Assembly (NCBI GenBank): GCA_902583575.1
Contig: CACHWY010000002.1
Coordinates: 161,557 to 225,556 of the forward strand
DNA length: 64,000 bases
Direction: 5' to 3'
DNA from: an uncultured SAR86 cluster bacterium
GTDB taxonomy: Bacteria > Pseudomonadota > Gammaproteobacteria > Magnimaribacterales > D2472
Shown: positions 54,534-63,364 of the stretch, in pieces
Position numbering within the stretch: position 1 is the first letter of the stretch
How the letters are laid out: every line of letters begins with the position of its first letter
Made by a program: the position numbers and the translations under genes
The notes under the pieces: model-generated
Told to the model about the DNA's origin: nothing
What the model saw: the letters and a program-made list of their open reading frames with translations, nothing else
Database searches by the model: none

Positions 54534-55235
54534 TTATTTATTTATTCTATCTTTTATAAAATATGGCAAATAAATTAAATAAAACACAGCGATTGCTAAA
54601 GGAGTGGTGTATAGAATATGTAATGGTGGATCAGGGAACATATCCATTAACGAAGCTCCATCAGGTTTTGCAACCAAGTACCAGAAATTTGCTGGCTCAC
54701 CCAATAAAATATTAATAGCATAAACAATTGGCAATAGAATAAATAAAGTAATTGCTGTAACTTTTAATATATCTTTACCATATGGACGGTTTCCTAAACT
54801 AACAGTTGCATACATTATTCCAACAACTATCATTCCATGGCCTATCATAAAGAATATGTAATCTAAATCATGATGACTTATATCTGGTGTAAGAATTGCC
54901 ATGGTTGCACCACCTAGTCCCCAAAAGAAAGCACATAGATATAATATTTTTGGACCACCTAATAAAAATATAATTAAAAATATTTCTGAAAGATCACACA
55001 TATGAAGGGGGATTGTCTCTCTCCAATCATACGGGTTAGCCAAAAGATATAAGTCTTTATAAGGTGAGATAATGACATGTAAAAAGATTATGGCAGCTAT
55101 AATCTTACTCATTGTAGATTTTTGATCTTCTGTTTTATTTTTATAAAATTTCGGCAATAAAACAGATATAACTATAACCGCAGCTATTGTTAGAAGATGA
55201 ACAGTCCCAAATATTTCAAATGGTGTACCAAACAT
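54534..55235 (-). CDS. TIGR02206-family membrane protein
   Basis: The 233-residue protein has seven hydrophobic helices and the family's characteristic ETIPLHMCDLSEIF (about 72-85) with H and C, and HHDLDYIFFMIGHGMIVVGIMY. The role of TIGR02206 (YwaF) proteins is not known. It is a single gene on the minus strand between the DsbD-type and MscS genes. Confidence 0.85.
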   Translation of the reverse strand: MFGTPFEIFGTVHLLTIAAVIVISVLLPKFYKNKTEDQKSTMSKIIAAIIFLHVIISPYKDLYLLANPYDWRETIPLHMCDLSEIFLIIFLLGGPKILYLCAFFWGLGGATMAILTPDISHHDLDYIFFMIGHGMIVVGIMYATVSLGNRPYGKDILKVTAITLFILLPIVYAINILLGEPANFWYLVAKPDGASLMDMFPDPPLHILYTTPLAIAVFYLIYLPYFIKDRINK

Positions 55236-55276
55236 TATTCTTTCCCTACCTAATTAATTTTTGATTATATTATTTT

Positions 55277-57301
55277 TTAGTCTGATTTTAAAATATCTAA
55301 TAATAAGCTTTCTGTTAAAATGGCTGGTAATATTCTTGATTCTTGCATTCCAGGTTTCCAATATATATAAAGAGGAACTCCGCTTCTATTGTAACTTTCC
55401 AAAGCTTTTAGAATTTCATCATTTTTATTTGTCCAGTCAGCTACGATATATTTAATATCATTGTCTTTGATGTATTGTTTTACCTTTGGCCTGGAAAGAG
55501 CAATTTTGTCATTAGCTTGGCATGTTATGCACCATGCAGCAGTAAAATTAATTAAATATGCTTGATTATTATCTTTAAAATTTTCTTCAATATTTAAATC
55601 CCATGCCTCTTCTTCTAGCTGTTGGATTCTTGTAACTAACCCTACTTCATTTGATTTAATATAAATTCCTTCAAAAATAATTGTAGAAAAGACTATTAAC
55701 CAAATAACAAGTAGTATTTTTTTATTTACTACTTTAGATATCCACCAAAATAATAGAGAAATAATAAGAATAGATATCAAAAGACTAATCAATAAACTTA
55801 TATTTGTTTGTAGACTAAAGATCCAAATTAACCATAACGAGGTGGCAAACATTGGAAAAGCAAAGAACTCTTTTAATGTAACCATCCATTTGCCTGGTCT
55901 TGGTAAAAACTTAATAAGATTTGGAGATATAGATAAAATTAAATATGGAGTTGCAAAACCAATGCCTAGTGATGCAAATATAGGTATTGTTATTCCTGAT
56001 GGTTGAATTAAAGCATATCCTAGGGCTGCCCCCATAAAGGGTGCTGTACATGGTGAAGCGACAATAACTGCTAAAACTCCTGTTAAAAAAGATCCACTTA
56101 GTTTGTTTGATCCAACACTTCCAAGTCTTGTTAAAGAAGCGCCTATATTTATATCAGTTAATAATATAATACCGATTACGAACATTAAGATGCTCAACAT
56201 ACCAACTATTATTGGAGATTGTAGTTGAAAGCCCCAACCCAGATATGAACCAGCCTCTTTAAGCATAACCATAGTAATACCGATTAATAAAAATGATAAT
56301 AGAACACCTGCACAAAAAGCTAATGCATGTTGTCTGATTTTGGTTTTTGATTCATTTCCCATCGAAACAAAGCTTAATATTTTTAGAGCAATAACAGGAA
56401 ATACGCATGGCATAAGGTTAAGTATGAGCCCGCCAATAAATGCAAAAATTATAGCTTGTATGAATGTTATATTAAGAGATTGAGTTTTTTGACTTTCAGT
56501 TTCACTAGATACTAAGTAGTTATTAACATTACTATAACCATCCTCAATAGTAATAACACCATTCACCAATCTATCAGGATTTACATCTTTGTCTAAAGGA
56601 ACTCTTAATAGCCAGTTGTTTTCTTCCTTTATAAGAACTTGTTTTTCTGCATGTGCAACAACCCACTGTTCTTCAATATAAAAATAAATATTATTTATTT
56701 TATTATTATATGAAAATCTTATTTCTAGAAAATTGTTATCTATCTTTATTTTTGTTGGAAGGGTTTGATCTGGAACACGACTTATCCAATAATCGATATT
56801 TTTATTTTTTGGTGCGTAATTAGACCAACCATATTTCATTTCACTTATAGTGGTACTTATTAAAGCTTTTTCAGGTACGCAGACATCATCACAGATTAAA
56901 AAATCTATATCAGCACCTATAACCGTATTAGGCTCAAGATCTTCTAAATAATTATTCTCACCAGTAAATGTAATCTTGAAAGGAAATATTACAAAGTTTT
57001 TATAACCATAAGTCATTAATGGCGGGTAGGGTATTAATTCTGGGGCTGGCCATAAAATATCACTTACAGCAGCAATATTCTTATCTTTAGACCATTTTAC
57101 TTTTATGGGGCCTCCAGAATCTCCTGGATTTTTCCAATAAGTATGCCAATTTTCTTGCATATCCATCTTTATGCCAATAGTCAATTGACCATTAACATAA
57201 TCACCTTTGATTAATGCAACTTTTGCATGACCAGTATCAACTGGTTCAGCAAATATTTGAGTAAAGAAAATCAATAAGAAAAGCAGTTTTACATTCTTCA
57301 T
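55277..57301 (-). CDS. DsbD/ScsB-type thiol:disulfide interchange protein
   Basis: The 674-residue protein moves reducing power from the cytoplasm to the periplasm. A signal peptide precedes an N-terminal periplasmic domain of ScsB-like type (TYWKNPGDSGGP, about 50-61), with C-containing ICDDVCVP. Then come eight membrane helices with NLMPCVFPV and VASPCTAPFMG, and a C-terminal thioredoxin domain with WCITC (C591, C594 approximately). The N-terminal domain differs from E. coli DsbD. CcmG in this window has the same WCITC site, so DsbD-CcmG transfer is plausible. Confidence 0.92.
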   Translation of the reverse strand: MKNVKLLFLLIFFTQIFAEPVDTGHAKVALIKGDYVNGQLTIGIKMDMQENWHTYWKNPGDSGGPIKVKWSKDKNIAAVSDILWPAPELIPYPPLMTYGYKNFVIFPFKITFTGENNYLEDLEPNTVIGADIDFLICDDVCVPEKALISTTISEMKYGWSNYAPKNKNIDYWISRVPDQTLPTKIKIDNNFLEIRFSYNNKINNIYFYIEEQWVVAHAEKQVLIKEENNWLLRVPLDKDVNPDRLVNGVITIEDGYSNVNNYLVSSETESQKTQSLNITFIQAIIFAFIGGLILNLMPCVFPVIALKILSFVSMGNESKTKIRQHALAFCAGVLLSFLLIGITMVMLKEAGSYLGWGFQLQSPIIVGMLSILMFVIGIILLTDINIGASLTRLGSVGSNKLSGSFLTGVLAVIVASPCTAPFMGAALGYALIQPSGITIPIFASLGIGFATPYLILSISPNLIKFLPRPGKWMVTLKEFFAFPMFATSLWLIWIFSLQTNISLLISLLISILIISLLFWWISKVVNKKILLVIWLIVFSTIIFEGIYIKSNEVGLVTRIQQLEEEAWDLNIEENFKDNNQAYLINFTAAWCITCQANDKIALSRPKVKQYIKDNDIKYIVADWTNKNDEILKALESYNRSGVPLYIYWKPGMQESRILPAILTESLLLDILKSD

Positions 57302-57329
57302 TACTTATATTTTATCCTTTAAAACACTA

Positions 57330-57348
57330 GGGGTGCATTATGCACCCC
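57330..57348 (-). terminator. Hairpin between hsp20 and the DsbD-type gene
   Basis: On the minus strand GGGGTGCA, loop TAA, TGCACCCC lies 20 bases after the hsp20 stop and ends in TAGTGTTTT. A second small hairpin CCAC-AAA-GTGG precedes it. The T run is weak, so partial read-through to dsbD is possible. Confidence 0.65.
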
Positions 57349-57368
57349 CATTTCCACTTTGTGGAGTA

Positions 57369-57821
57369 TTATTTATTTGAGATTCTTTTCGGTGATTTAA
57401 TCTCAATCATTCTAGGTTTTTTTTCGTCAGGAATAATTTTCTCTAGATTTACAGTTAATAAACCGTTAACTAGTTCTGCTCCTTGAACAACAACATCTTC
57501 AGATAATGTAAATTGTTGCTTAAAAGCTCTTTGAGCAATTCCTTGATATACAACCTTATTTTCTCCATTTACTACTTCAGTTTTTGGTCCATCGTAACTT
57601 ACAGTTAGAACCCCATCGGCAAGCTCAATCTGAATATCATCTTTTGATAAACCAGCAACTGCTATTTCAATAGCAAAAAAATTGCCATCTTTGCTAATGT
57701 TATAGGGTGGATAGCTTGAGGAACGATCGTTAGATTCCGAAAGTCTTTGCAATCTATCAAATAATGGTTCAAACCCTAATACTCGAGTGGTAAAAAATGG
57801 GTCAGTAAAATTAAGTATCAT
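57369..57821 (-). CDS. Small heat-shock protein Hsp20/IbpA
   Basis: The ATG at 57821 has a strong AAGGAGG site; an upstream in-frame ATG would add an unrelated basic stretch. The 150-residue protein has an IbpA-like start (DPFFTTRVLGFEPLFDRLQRL) and an alpha-crystallin domain (about 40-125) with EIAVAGLSKDDIQIEL and the GLLTVNLEK end, followed by an I-x-I-like tail. It holds unfolding proteins. Upstream DNA has a sigma-32-like element (see separate entry). Confidence 0.95.
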   Translation of the reverse strand: MILNFTDPFFTTRVLGFEPLFDRLQRLSESNDRSSSYPPYNISKDGNFFAIEIAVAGLSKDDIQIELADGVLTVSYDGPKTEVVNGENKVVYQGIAQRAFKQQFTLSEDVVVQGAELVNGLLTVNLEKIIPDEKKPRMIEIKSPKRISNK

Positions 57822-57915
57822 AATAGTCCTCCTTAAAGCGACTTTATGCATGCGTATCTTTAAAATACACACTTGTTAATGCGAGAATCCGTTATGGCAT
57901 TCCCATCAACTAATA

Positions 57916-57942
57916 CTTATAGGCAATTTTAGCTTTTTCAAC
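57916..57942 (-). promoter_or_regulatory. Sigma-32-like promoter candidate for hsp20
   Basis: On the minus strand GTTGAAA (57936-57942) and CCTATAAG (57916-57923) with a 12-base spacing resemble the heat-shock consensus CTTGAAA...CCCCATNT, imperfectly. The leader would be about 85 nt. A sigma-70 reading (TTGAAA and AAGTAT) is equally possible. Confidence 0.35.
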
Positions 57943-57997
57943 CTTTATTTTTTTTGTGAAATAAAATATGCTTATCAAGATAATTTTAATAATAAAA

Positions 57998-58408
57998 ATG
58001 TTAAAAAATATAATAATTTTTACATCACTAATTCTTTTAATCTCTTTTGAAATTAATGCAAATGGAGATGAGGTTGTTATAGAAAAAGGACAAAAATGGT
58101 CTTTAGAAAAAAGAAGTAATAAATTATCTCCAGCAAATAGCAAAGTCTTGTATTTTTTTTCAACCGATGCATATAACACCCATTATGCAAGAATATTTTC
58201 AGACTGGAGCTCGATGACTGTGGTTGATGGAAGAAATTTAGTAAGACTAAATACTGGTGATCAAATAGAAATCATTCAACCAAGACATCAATCAAAGATA
58301 TATGAAGTTAAACTACTATCTGGATATGAAAAGAATAGAAAGTATTTTGTGATAAAAGAAGATTTATTAAATGATTATAAATTAATTGAGAAAATAAATG
58401 AGACATAA
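57998..58408 (+). CDS. Exported protein of unknown function, SH3-like fold possible
   Basis: The signal peptide reads MLKNIIIFTSLILLISFEINANG when started at ATG 57998; an upstream ATG at 57968 would add a second hydrophobic stretch, so I prefer the internal start, though neither has a clear ribosome site. The mature ~115 residues are beta-rich (TGDQIEIIQPRHQSKIYEVKLLSGY), which suggests a small SH3-like barrel. I recognise no family. It overlaps the following lipoprotein gene by 11 bases. Confidence 0.6.
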   Translation: MLKNIIIFTSLILLISFEINANGDEVVIEKGQKWSLEKRSNKLSPANSKVLYFFSTDAYNTHYARIFSDWSSMTVVDGRNLVRLNTGDQIEIIQPRHQSKIYEVKLLSGYEKNRKYFVIKEDLLNDYKLIEKINET

Positions 58409-58862
58409 AAAACAATACTATTATTTATCCATGTTATTTTTTATATTTTCATGCACAAATATGTCATATCAACCTGATGTTGTAAGCAAATCTGATGTTC
58501 AAAAGCAACAATATGTAGTTTTAGGATCTATTTTACAGATAACAAAAGTTACAATTGAAGGTGATAGAGAGACCGGTGCTGCTGCCGGGGCATTAATAGG
58601 AGGAGCAGCTGGACAAAGTGTTACTGACTCTGAACCTGAATCAGATATTGGTGCAATAATTGGGGGTCTTGTAGGCTCAAAAGTTGGAGCAGAAGTTGGC
58701 TCGAATCTTACAAAAAAAGATGGAGTTGAATTTTTAATTAGAACTGATAGCGGAAAGCTTGTCTCTATAATTCAAGAAGTAAGTAAATATAATTTTGAAA
58801 TTAATCAAAAGGTACAAATTATTAAAAGAAATGGAAAATCAAGAGTTCTCCCTTTTGATTGA
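58398..58862 (+). CDS. Glycine-zipper lipoprotein (SlyB/Pcp-like)
   Basis: A lipoprotein signal ends in FFIFSC (C19). The central part holds the glycine-zipper 2TM run GAAAGALIGGAAGQS and GAIIGGLVGSKVGAEVGSNL (about 60-105), followed by a small beta domain. SlyB-like lipoproteins span or line the outer membrane and help envelope integrity. The 154-residue length is usual. The stop codon overlaps the recX start (TGATG). Confidence 0.85.
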   Translation: MRHKKQYYYLSMLFFIFSCTNMSYQPDVVSKSDVQKQQYVVLGSILQITKVTIEGDRETGAAAGALIGGAAGQSVTDSEPESDIGAIIGGLVGSKVGAEVGSNLTKKDGVEFLIRTDSGKLVSIIQEVSKYNFEINQKVQIIKRNGKSRVLPFD

Positions 58863-59302
58863 TGAGTTCTGAATTATCATCTTTAATTTACAATAAAGCA
58901 TTAGACATTCTTTCAAGAAGAGAGCACTCTATACACGAACTAAAATTAAAACTATGTAAAAAATTTGAAGCAATTTCTGAAATTGAAGAAGTTATTATTC
59001 GATTAGAAAACAATAATTTATTAAATGATTTTAGGTTTGCTGAAACATATGCTCGTATTAGGAAGAGAAAAGGTTTTGGACCAAATAAAATTTATTATGA
59101 GCTTACTAATAAAGGTATTAAAGAATCGATTTCAAACAAAATAATTTCAGCTGAAGATAGTTGGGAAGATGCTGCATTAAAAGCATTTAGAAAAAAATAC
59201 AAAGATGGAATTTCTGAGGATACAAAAGAAAGATTAAAACAAAAAAATTTTCTTCATAATCGAGGTTTTAGTTTTAAAGAAATTGAATCAGTTTTTAGTT
59301 AG
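58862..59302 (+). CDS. recX: Recombination regulator RecX
   Basis: RecX limits RecA filament growth. The 146-residue protein shows the three-helix repeats: ALDILSRREHSIHELKLKL (about 13-31), FRFAETYARIRKRKGFGPNKIYYEL, and AALKAFRKKYKDG. The ATG at 58862 overlaps the preceding stop (TGATG). It is not next to recA here, which is common in some groups. dnaX follows after 21 bases. Confidence 0.92.
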   Translation: MSSELSSLIYNKALDILSRREHSIHELKLKLCKKFEAISEIEEVIIRLENNNLLNDFRFAETYARIRKRKGFGPNKIYYELTNKGIKESISNKIISAEDSWEDAALKAFRKKYKDGISEDTKERLKQKNFLHNRGFSFKEIESVFS

Positions 59303-59323
59303 GACATGTTATGATTTATTGCA

Positions 59324-60892
59324 ATGTCTTATGAGGTTTTAGCAAGAAAATATAGACCAACAAACTTTGATGAAGTTATTGGCCAAGATCATATTATTAA
59401 AGCATTAGTTAATAGCATTGATCAAAATAAAATACATCAAGCATATATTTTTTCAGGAACTAGAGGAGTAGGTAAAACAACGATTGCTAGAATACTAGCA
59501 AAATGTATGAATTGTGAAAGTGATTCTAAACCAATATCAACACCATGTAATAAATGTTCAAATACTATTGAAATTTCAGAAGGAAGAAGTGTTGATTTTT
59601 TAGAAATTGATGCTGCTTCAAATACTCAGGTAGATAAAATTAGAGACCTTATAAGAACTATTGAGTATAAACCAGCAAAAGGAAGGTTTAAAATTTATCT
59701 AATTGATGAAGTTCATATGCTATCACCTGCAAGTTTTAATGCTCTTCTTAAAACATTAGAAGAGCCTCCAAAGCATGTGATATTTATATTTGCTACAACG
59801 AATCCTGAAAAGATACCTAAAACTGTTCAATCCAGATGCCTACAATTAAATTTAAAAACAGTGAATGAGGAGTTGTTAGCCCAGCATATTCAAAAAATAC
59901 TTAAATTAGAAAATATAAACTTTGATGATTACAGTACAAATATGATTGCAAATTCTGCTAAAGGCTCTGTAAGGGATGCTTTAACTCTTCTTGATCAAGC
60001 AATTGCATATGGAAATGGACAATTAAAGGAAGATGATGTTAAGAAGCTTTTAGGAACAATAGATAACTCATTATTAGTTGACATGATTAATGGGGTTGTT
60101 GATGGAAACGGTAAAAAAGTTTTTAAAACTTTGTCTGAAATTGAGCAATTATCTCCTGAATATGATTCAATTTTAAAAGATATTATAACGATGCTTCACC
60201 AGATATCATTAGAACAAGTTTTACAAAATTCAGATATTGATCACATTAAAGAGATGGCAATAAATATTGATAATGAGTTCTGTCAATTATTATATGAAAT
60301 AGCTATGAATGCTTATTCCAAATTTAAAATTCATCCTAATCCAAAAGAGGCATTAGAAATATGTCTTCTTAGGATGTTAACTTTTAATCCATTGCATAAA
60401 TTATCTGAGAACTCATCAGATAAGCCTATTGAAGAAAAAAAAAATTTAAAAAAAGATAATCCAAAAGAAAAAAAACCAAATAAAACTAAGTCAGATCGAT
60501 CAGATTGTTTAATCGCTTCCAATGAAGACTGGATTAATTTTTTTAATAAAGCAAAAATGAGCCCATTTGCTAGAAACTATTTTGGAAATACATCATTTAA
60601 AGATTTTAATAATGGTGTTATGACATTAATGGTTAATTCTGAGTCAGCTGAAATACCCGAAAATATTCTTTTAGAATTTAAAGCTATTTTAAAAAAATCA
60701 TTTTCAGAACTAGTTGAAGTTAATTTTGAAGTTGGTACTGTAATAGATTCACCGCTTGCAGTTAAAGATGCTGAAAATACAAAGAAATATAATGAAGCAA
60801 AATCAAGTATTAAAGATGATAAAGATATTAAAAATTTTATGAATAAATTTAACGGAAAAATTAAAGAAGATACTATTAAACCCATCAAGTAA
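59324..60892 (+). CDS. dnaX: DNA polymerase III gamma/tau subunit DnaX
   Basis: DnaX drives the clamp loader. The AAA+ domain has Walker A GTRGVGKTT with K51, zinc-binding C61, C64, C75 and C78, Walker B LIDEVHML (about 127-133) and sensor 1 FATTNPEKIP. The C-terminal part (about 370-522) is lysine-rich and shorter than E. coli tau, but a domain with WINFFNKAKM and FRNYFGN-like residues remains. No programmed frameshift signal is clear. recR follows after one base. Confidence 0.95.
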   Translation: MSYEVLARKYRPTNFDEVIGQDHIIKALVNSIDQNKIHQAYIFSGTRGVGKTTIARILAKCMNCESDSKPISTPCNKCSNTIEISEGRSVDFLEIDAASNTQVDKIRDLIRTIEYKPAKGRFKIYLIDEVHMLSPASFNALLKTLEEPPKHVIFIFATTNPEKIPKTVQSRCLQLNLKTVNEELLAQHIQKILKLENINFDDYSTNMIANSAKGSVRDALTLLDQAIAYGNGQLKEDDVKKLLGTIDNSLLVDMINGVVDGNGKKVFKTLSEIEQLSPEYDSILKDIITMLHQISLEQVLQNSDIDHIKEMAINIDNEFCQLLYEIAMNAYSKFKIHPNPKEALEICLLRMLTFNPLHKLSENSSDKPIEEKKNLKKDNPKEKKPNKTKSDRSDCLIASNEDWINFFNKAKMSPFARNYFGNTSFKDFNNGVMTLMVNSESAEIPENILLEFKAILKKSFSELVEVNFEVGTVIDSPLAVKDAENTKKYNEAKSSIKDDKDIKNFMNKFNGKIKEDTIKPIK

Positions 60893-60893
60893 G

Positions 60894-61490
60894 ATGAAGC
60901 AAGATTTAGTCACAGAACTTATAAATGCATTAACAATTTTACCTGGAGTAGGTAAAAAGTCTGCTCAAAGAATGGCCTTATATCTTTTAGATAGAAATAA
61001 GGATGGTGCAAGCATTCTTGCGAACACCCTCAAAGAGGCAATTAATAATATTCAGCGATGCTCTTCTTGTCGAATGCTTACTTCAAATAGTCTTTGTAAT
61101 ATTTGTTCAGATAACTCAAGAGATAATAAAAGTATTTGTGTGGTAGAAAGCCCATCAGATGTGCTTGCAATCGAATCAACAGGTGGTTATAAAGGGCGTT
61201 ATTTTGTATTACTTGGAAGGCTTTCTCCAATTGACGGTGTCGGGCCTGATGAATTGGGCATTAATGATTTAATTCAAATAATTGATCAAGATGAAGTAAA
61301 AGAAATAATTCTAGCTACTAGCAGCACAGTAGAAGGCGATGCTACAGCGATATATATAAAGGACCACGTTAAGAAAGCTAAAGTTTCTAGAATATCTTAT
61401 GGAATTCCAATAGGAGGGGAGTTAGAGTATGTTGATGGAACAACAATTGCTCGGGCTATAGAGGGAAGGGTAGAGATAAATGTCGATTAA
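60894..61490 (+). CDS. recR: Recombination protein RecR
   Basis: RecR, with RecFO, loads RecA at gaps. The 198-residue protein has an N-terminal helix-hairpin-helix ([17 protein letters not shown]), a four-Cys zinc motif CSSCRM...CNIC (about 58-74) and a Toprim domain ([13 protein letters not shown], about 81-93). The usual ybaB gene between dnaX and recR is absent. The dcd start overlaps its end by 11 bases. Confidence 0.95.
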   Translation: MKQDLVTELINALTILPGVGKKSAQRMALYLLDRNKDGASILANTLKEAINNIQRCSSCRMLTSNSLCNICSDNSRDNKSICVVESPSDVLAIESTGGYKGRYFVLLGRLSPIDGVGPDELGINDLIQIIDQDEVKEIILATSSTVEGDATAIYIKDHVKKAKVSRISYGIPIGGELEYVDGTTIARAIEGRVEINVD

Positions 61491-62049
61491 ATCTGATAAA
61501 TGGATAAAGTTAATGTCTACTAATCATGAAATGATTAAACCTTTTTCTGATGATCAGATAAGAAATGATGAGAATGGAAATAAGCTAATTTCTTATGGGG
61601 TGTCTAGTTACGGGTATGATGTTAGATGTTCAAATGAATTTAAAGTTTTTACAAATATACATTCTGCAATTGTAGACCCTAAGTCCTTTGATGAAAAAAG
61701 TTTTGTGGACATCACTTCAGATGTTTGTGTTATTCCTCCAAATTCATTTGCTTTAGCAAGTACAGTTGAGTATTTTAAAATACCCAGAAATGTTCTTACC
61801 ATTTGTTTAGGTAAATCTACTTATGCAAGATGCGGAATTATTGTAAATGTTACTCCGCTTGAGCCAGAATGGGAGGGTCATGTAACACTTGAGTTTTCAA
61901 ATACAACAAATTTACCAGCAAAAATTTATGCTGGAGAAGGGGTTGCCCAAATGTTATTTTTTGAGTCAGATGAAGAATGTGATGTAAGTTATAAAGATAG
62001 GGGTGGAAAATACCAAGGTCAAACAGGCGTCACACTACCCAAGGCTTAA
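61480..62049 (+). CDS. dcd: dCTP deaminase
   Basis: Dcd converts dCTP to dUTP, feeding dTMP synthesis. The 189 residues show [17 protein letters not shown] (about 33-49), [25 protein letters not shown] with the catalytic Glu (about 138), and the C-terminal [12 protein letters not shown] lid. The length is normal for the trimeric enzyme. Its 3' end overlaps the convergent DUF3108 gene by 15 bases. Confidence 0.96.
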   Translation: MSIKSDKWIKLMSTNHEMIKPFSDDQIRNDENGNKLISYGVSSYGYDVRCSNEFKVFTNIHSAIVDPKSFDEKSFVDITSDVCVIPPNSFALASTVEYFKIPRNVLTICLGKSTYARCGIIVNVTPLEPEWEGHVTLEFSNTTNLPAKIYAGEGVAQMLFFESDEECDVSYKDRGGKYQGQTGVTLPKA

Positions 62050-62718
62050 AATTTCTTGTAATTCTAATTTGTTAGTTGCTTCAGGGCTTTTATCTACTAT
62101 TTTAATAAACATATATTCCAATTCTTCTGCTAAATAATACTGAACCTTTCTTCTGCTCCCATCTCTTACACGCTCTACAACACGACAAGTCAATATTGAT
62201 TCTTTGAAGATACAATCTTCCATACCCTTAACTTTAAAAAAATATTTCTTAGAACTACCTTCTTGCATATCTATAATATTTAATGAAAATTTCTTAGCGC
62301 CTTTTCGAACAAATGTTCTAATCATAATTTGAGCATTAAGAGGATCGAGAATTATTTTATTAAGATCGACATTTTCTTTCCATTTTTTTCCACCTGATGA
62401 TTCAATAATATTATTTGTATAGTCAAAACTTATTGATTGATCTCTATTAAGAAATCTAGGTTTAATTTTTATATTATATTTGTTTGAATAAACCTTATCG
62501 TTAAATATTTGAAATTCTGAAGAAAAATTCATGCTAGCTATTAAATTTGATGCATTAAATGTCATTTCATAGGCATCATTATTTTTTTTGAATTCTCGAA
62601 CCCCAGTTATTTTTATTTCATCAGATTCAAATGTATATTTTGCTGAATAAAAAGGTATATCATTTGAGCTGATATTGATTGTAAATATCAATGTAAATAG
62701 TATTTTTTTATATTTCAT
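62035..62718 (-). CDS. DUF3108 exported protein
   Basis: A signal peptide (about 1-18) precedes a domain with the DUF3108 pattern: [19 protein letters not shown] and [21 protein letters not shown]. The family sits after purN in many gammaproteobacteria (here purM-purN-DUF3108) and is periplasmic or outer-membrane associated, role unknown. The 227-residue length is normal. It overlaps the end of purN by 11 bases. Confidence 0.88.
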   Translation of the reverse strand: MKYKKILFTLIFTINISSNDIPFYSAKYTFESDEIKITGVREFKKNNDAYEMTFNASNLIASMNFSSEFQIFNDKVYSNKYNIKIKPRFLNRDQSISFDYTNNIIESSGGKKWKENVDLNKIILDPLNAQIMIRTFVRKGAKKFSLNIIDMQEGSSKKYFFKVKGMEDCIFKESILTCRVVERVRDGSRRKVQYYLAEELEYMFIKIVDKSPEATNKLELQEILSLG

Positions 62719-63358
62719 AATTCTTAACTAATATATCATTAGTAATATTATCAATTTCTTTATAACTCACTTTATTATTCTTTAGAGCAATATTTTCATT
62801 ACAGATTAATGAGATTATTTCAGGTAATAATATGTGTTCAACTTTATGAATTCTTTCTATAAGTTCATCAAGATTTTGACCTTCTTTAACTTTAATTATA
62901 CCTTGTGCAATTAATGGCCCTGCATCTAACTCAGCAGAGACATAATGGATTGAGATGCCATGAGCTTTATCCTTATTTATGATTACATTTTTATGAGTAT
63001 TTAATCCAGGATATAGAGGAAGAAGTGAAGGGTGAAGGTTTATTATTTTTCCATTATATTTATCAGTAATTTTTTTTCCAAGCACCCTCATAAAACCAGC
63101 CAATACTATTAAATCTATATCTAATTTGGTTAAATGCCCATCTATAGCTGCATCAAAATTATCTCTATTTAAATAATCCCCATGCTTTATTACTTTTGTT
63201 CTTAAATTATATTTTTCTGCTCTTTTTAGACCATATGCATCTGATTTATTTGAAATAACACACACAATTTTTCCATTTATATTATTTGAATTACATGCAT
63301 TTATAATAGCTTCCAAATTACTACCGCTACCAGATATTAGTACTGCTATTCTTTTCAT
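62708..63358 (-). CDS. purN: Phosphoribosylglycinamide formyltransferase PurN
   Basis: PurN transfers a formyl group from 10-formyl-THF to GAR in purine synthesis. The 216-residue protein has the GSGSNLEAI phosphate-binding loop (about 10-18), NLHPSLLPLYPG with the catalytic Asn/His (about 107-118), and the following AELDAGPLIAQG. It follows purM after six bases and overlaps the DUF3108 gene at its 3' end. Confidence 0.96.
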   Translation of the reverse strand: MKRIAVLISGSGSNLEAIINACNSNNINGKIVCVISNKSDAYGLKRAEKYNLRTKVIKHGDYLNRDNFDAAIDGHLTKLDIDLIVLAGFMRVLGKKITDKYNGKIINLHPSLLPLYPGLNTHKNVIINKDKAHGISIHYVSAELDAGPLIAQGIIKVKEGQNLDELIERIHKVEHILLPEIISLICNENIALKNNKVSYKEIDNITNDILVKNYEI

Positions 63359-63364
63359 TAGCTA

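Noticed and set aside
57910..58179. Minus-strand reading frame of 89 codons opposite the exported protein at 57998
   Set aside because: Low-complexity hydrophobic translation, no ribosome site, and it overlaps a more plausible exported protein and the hsp20 promoter region.
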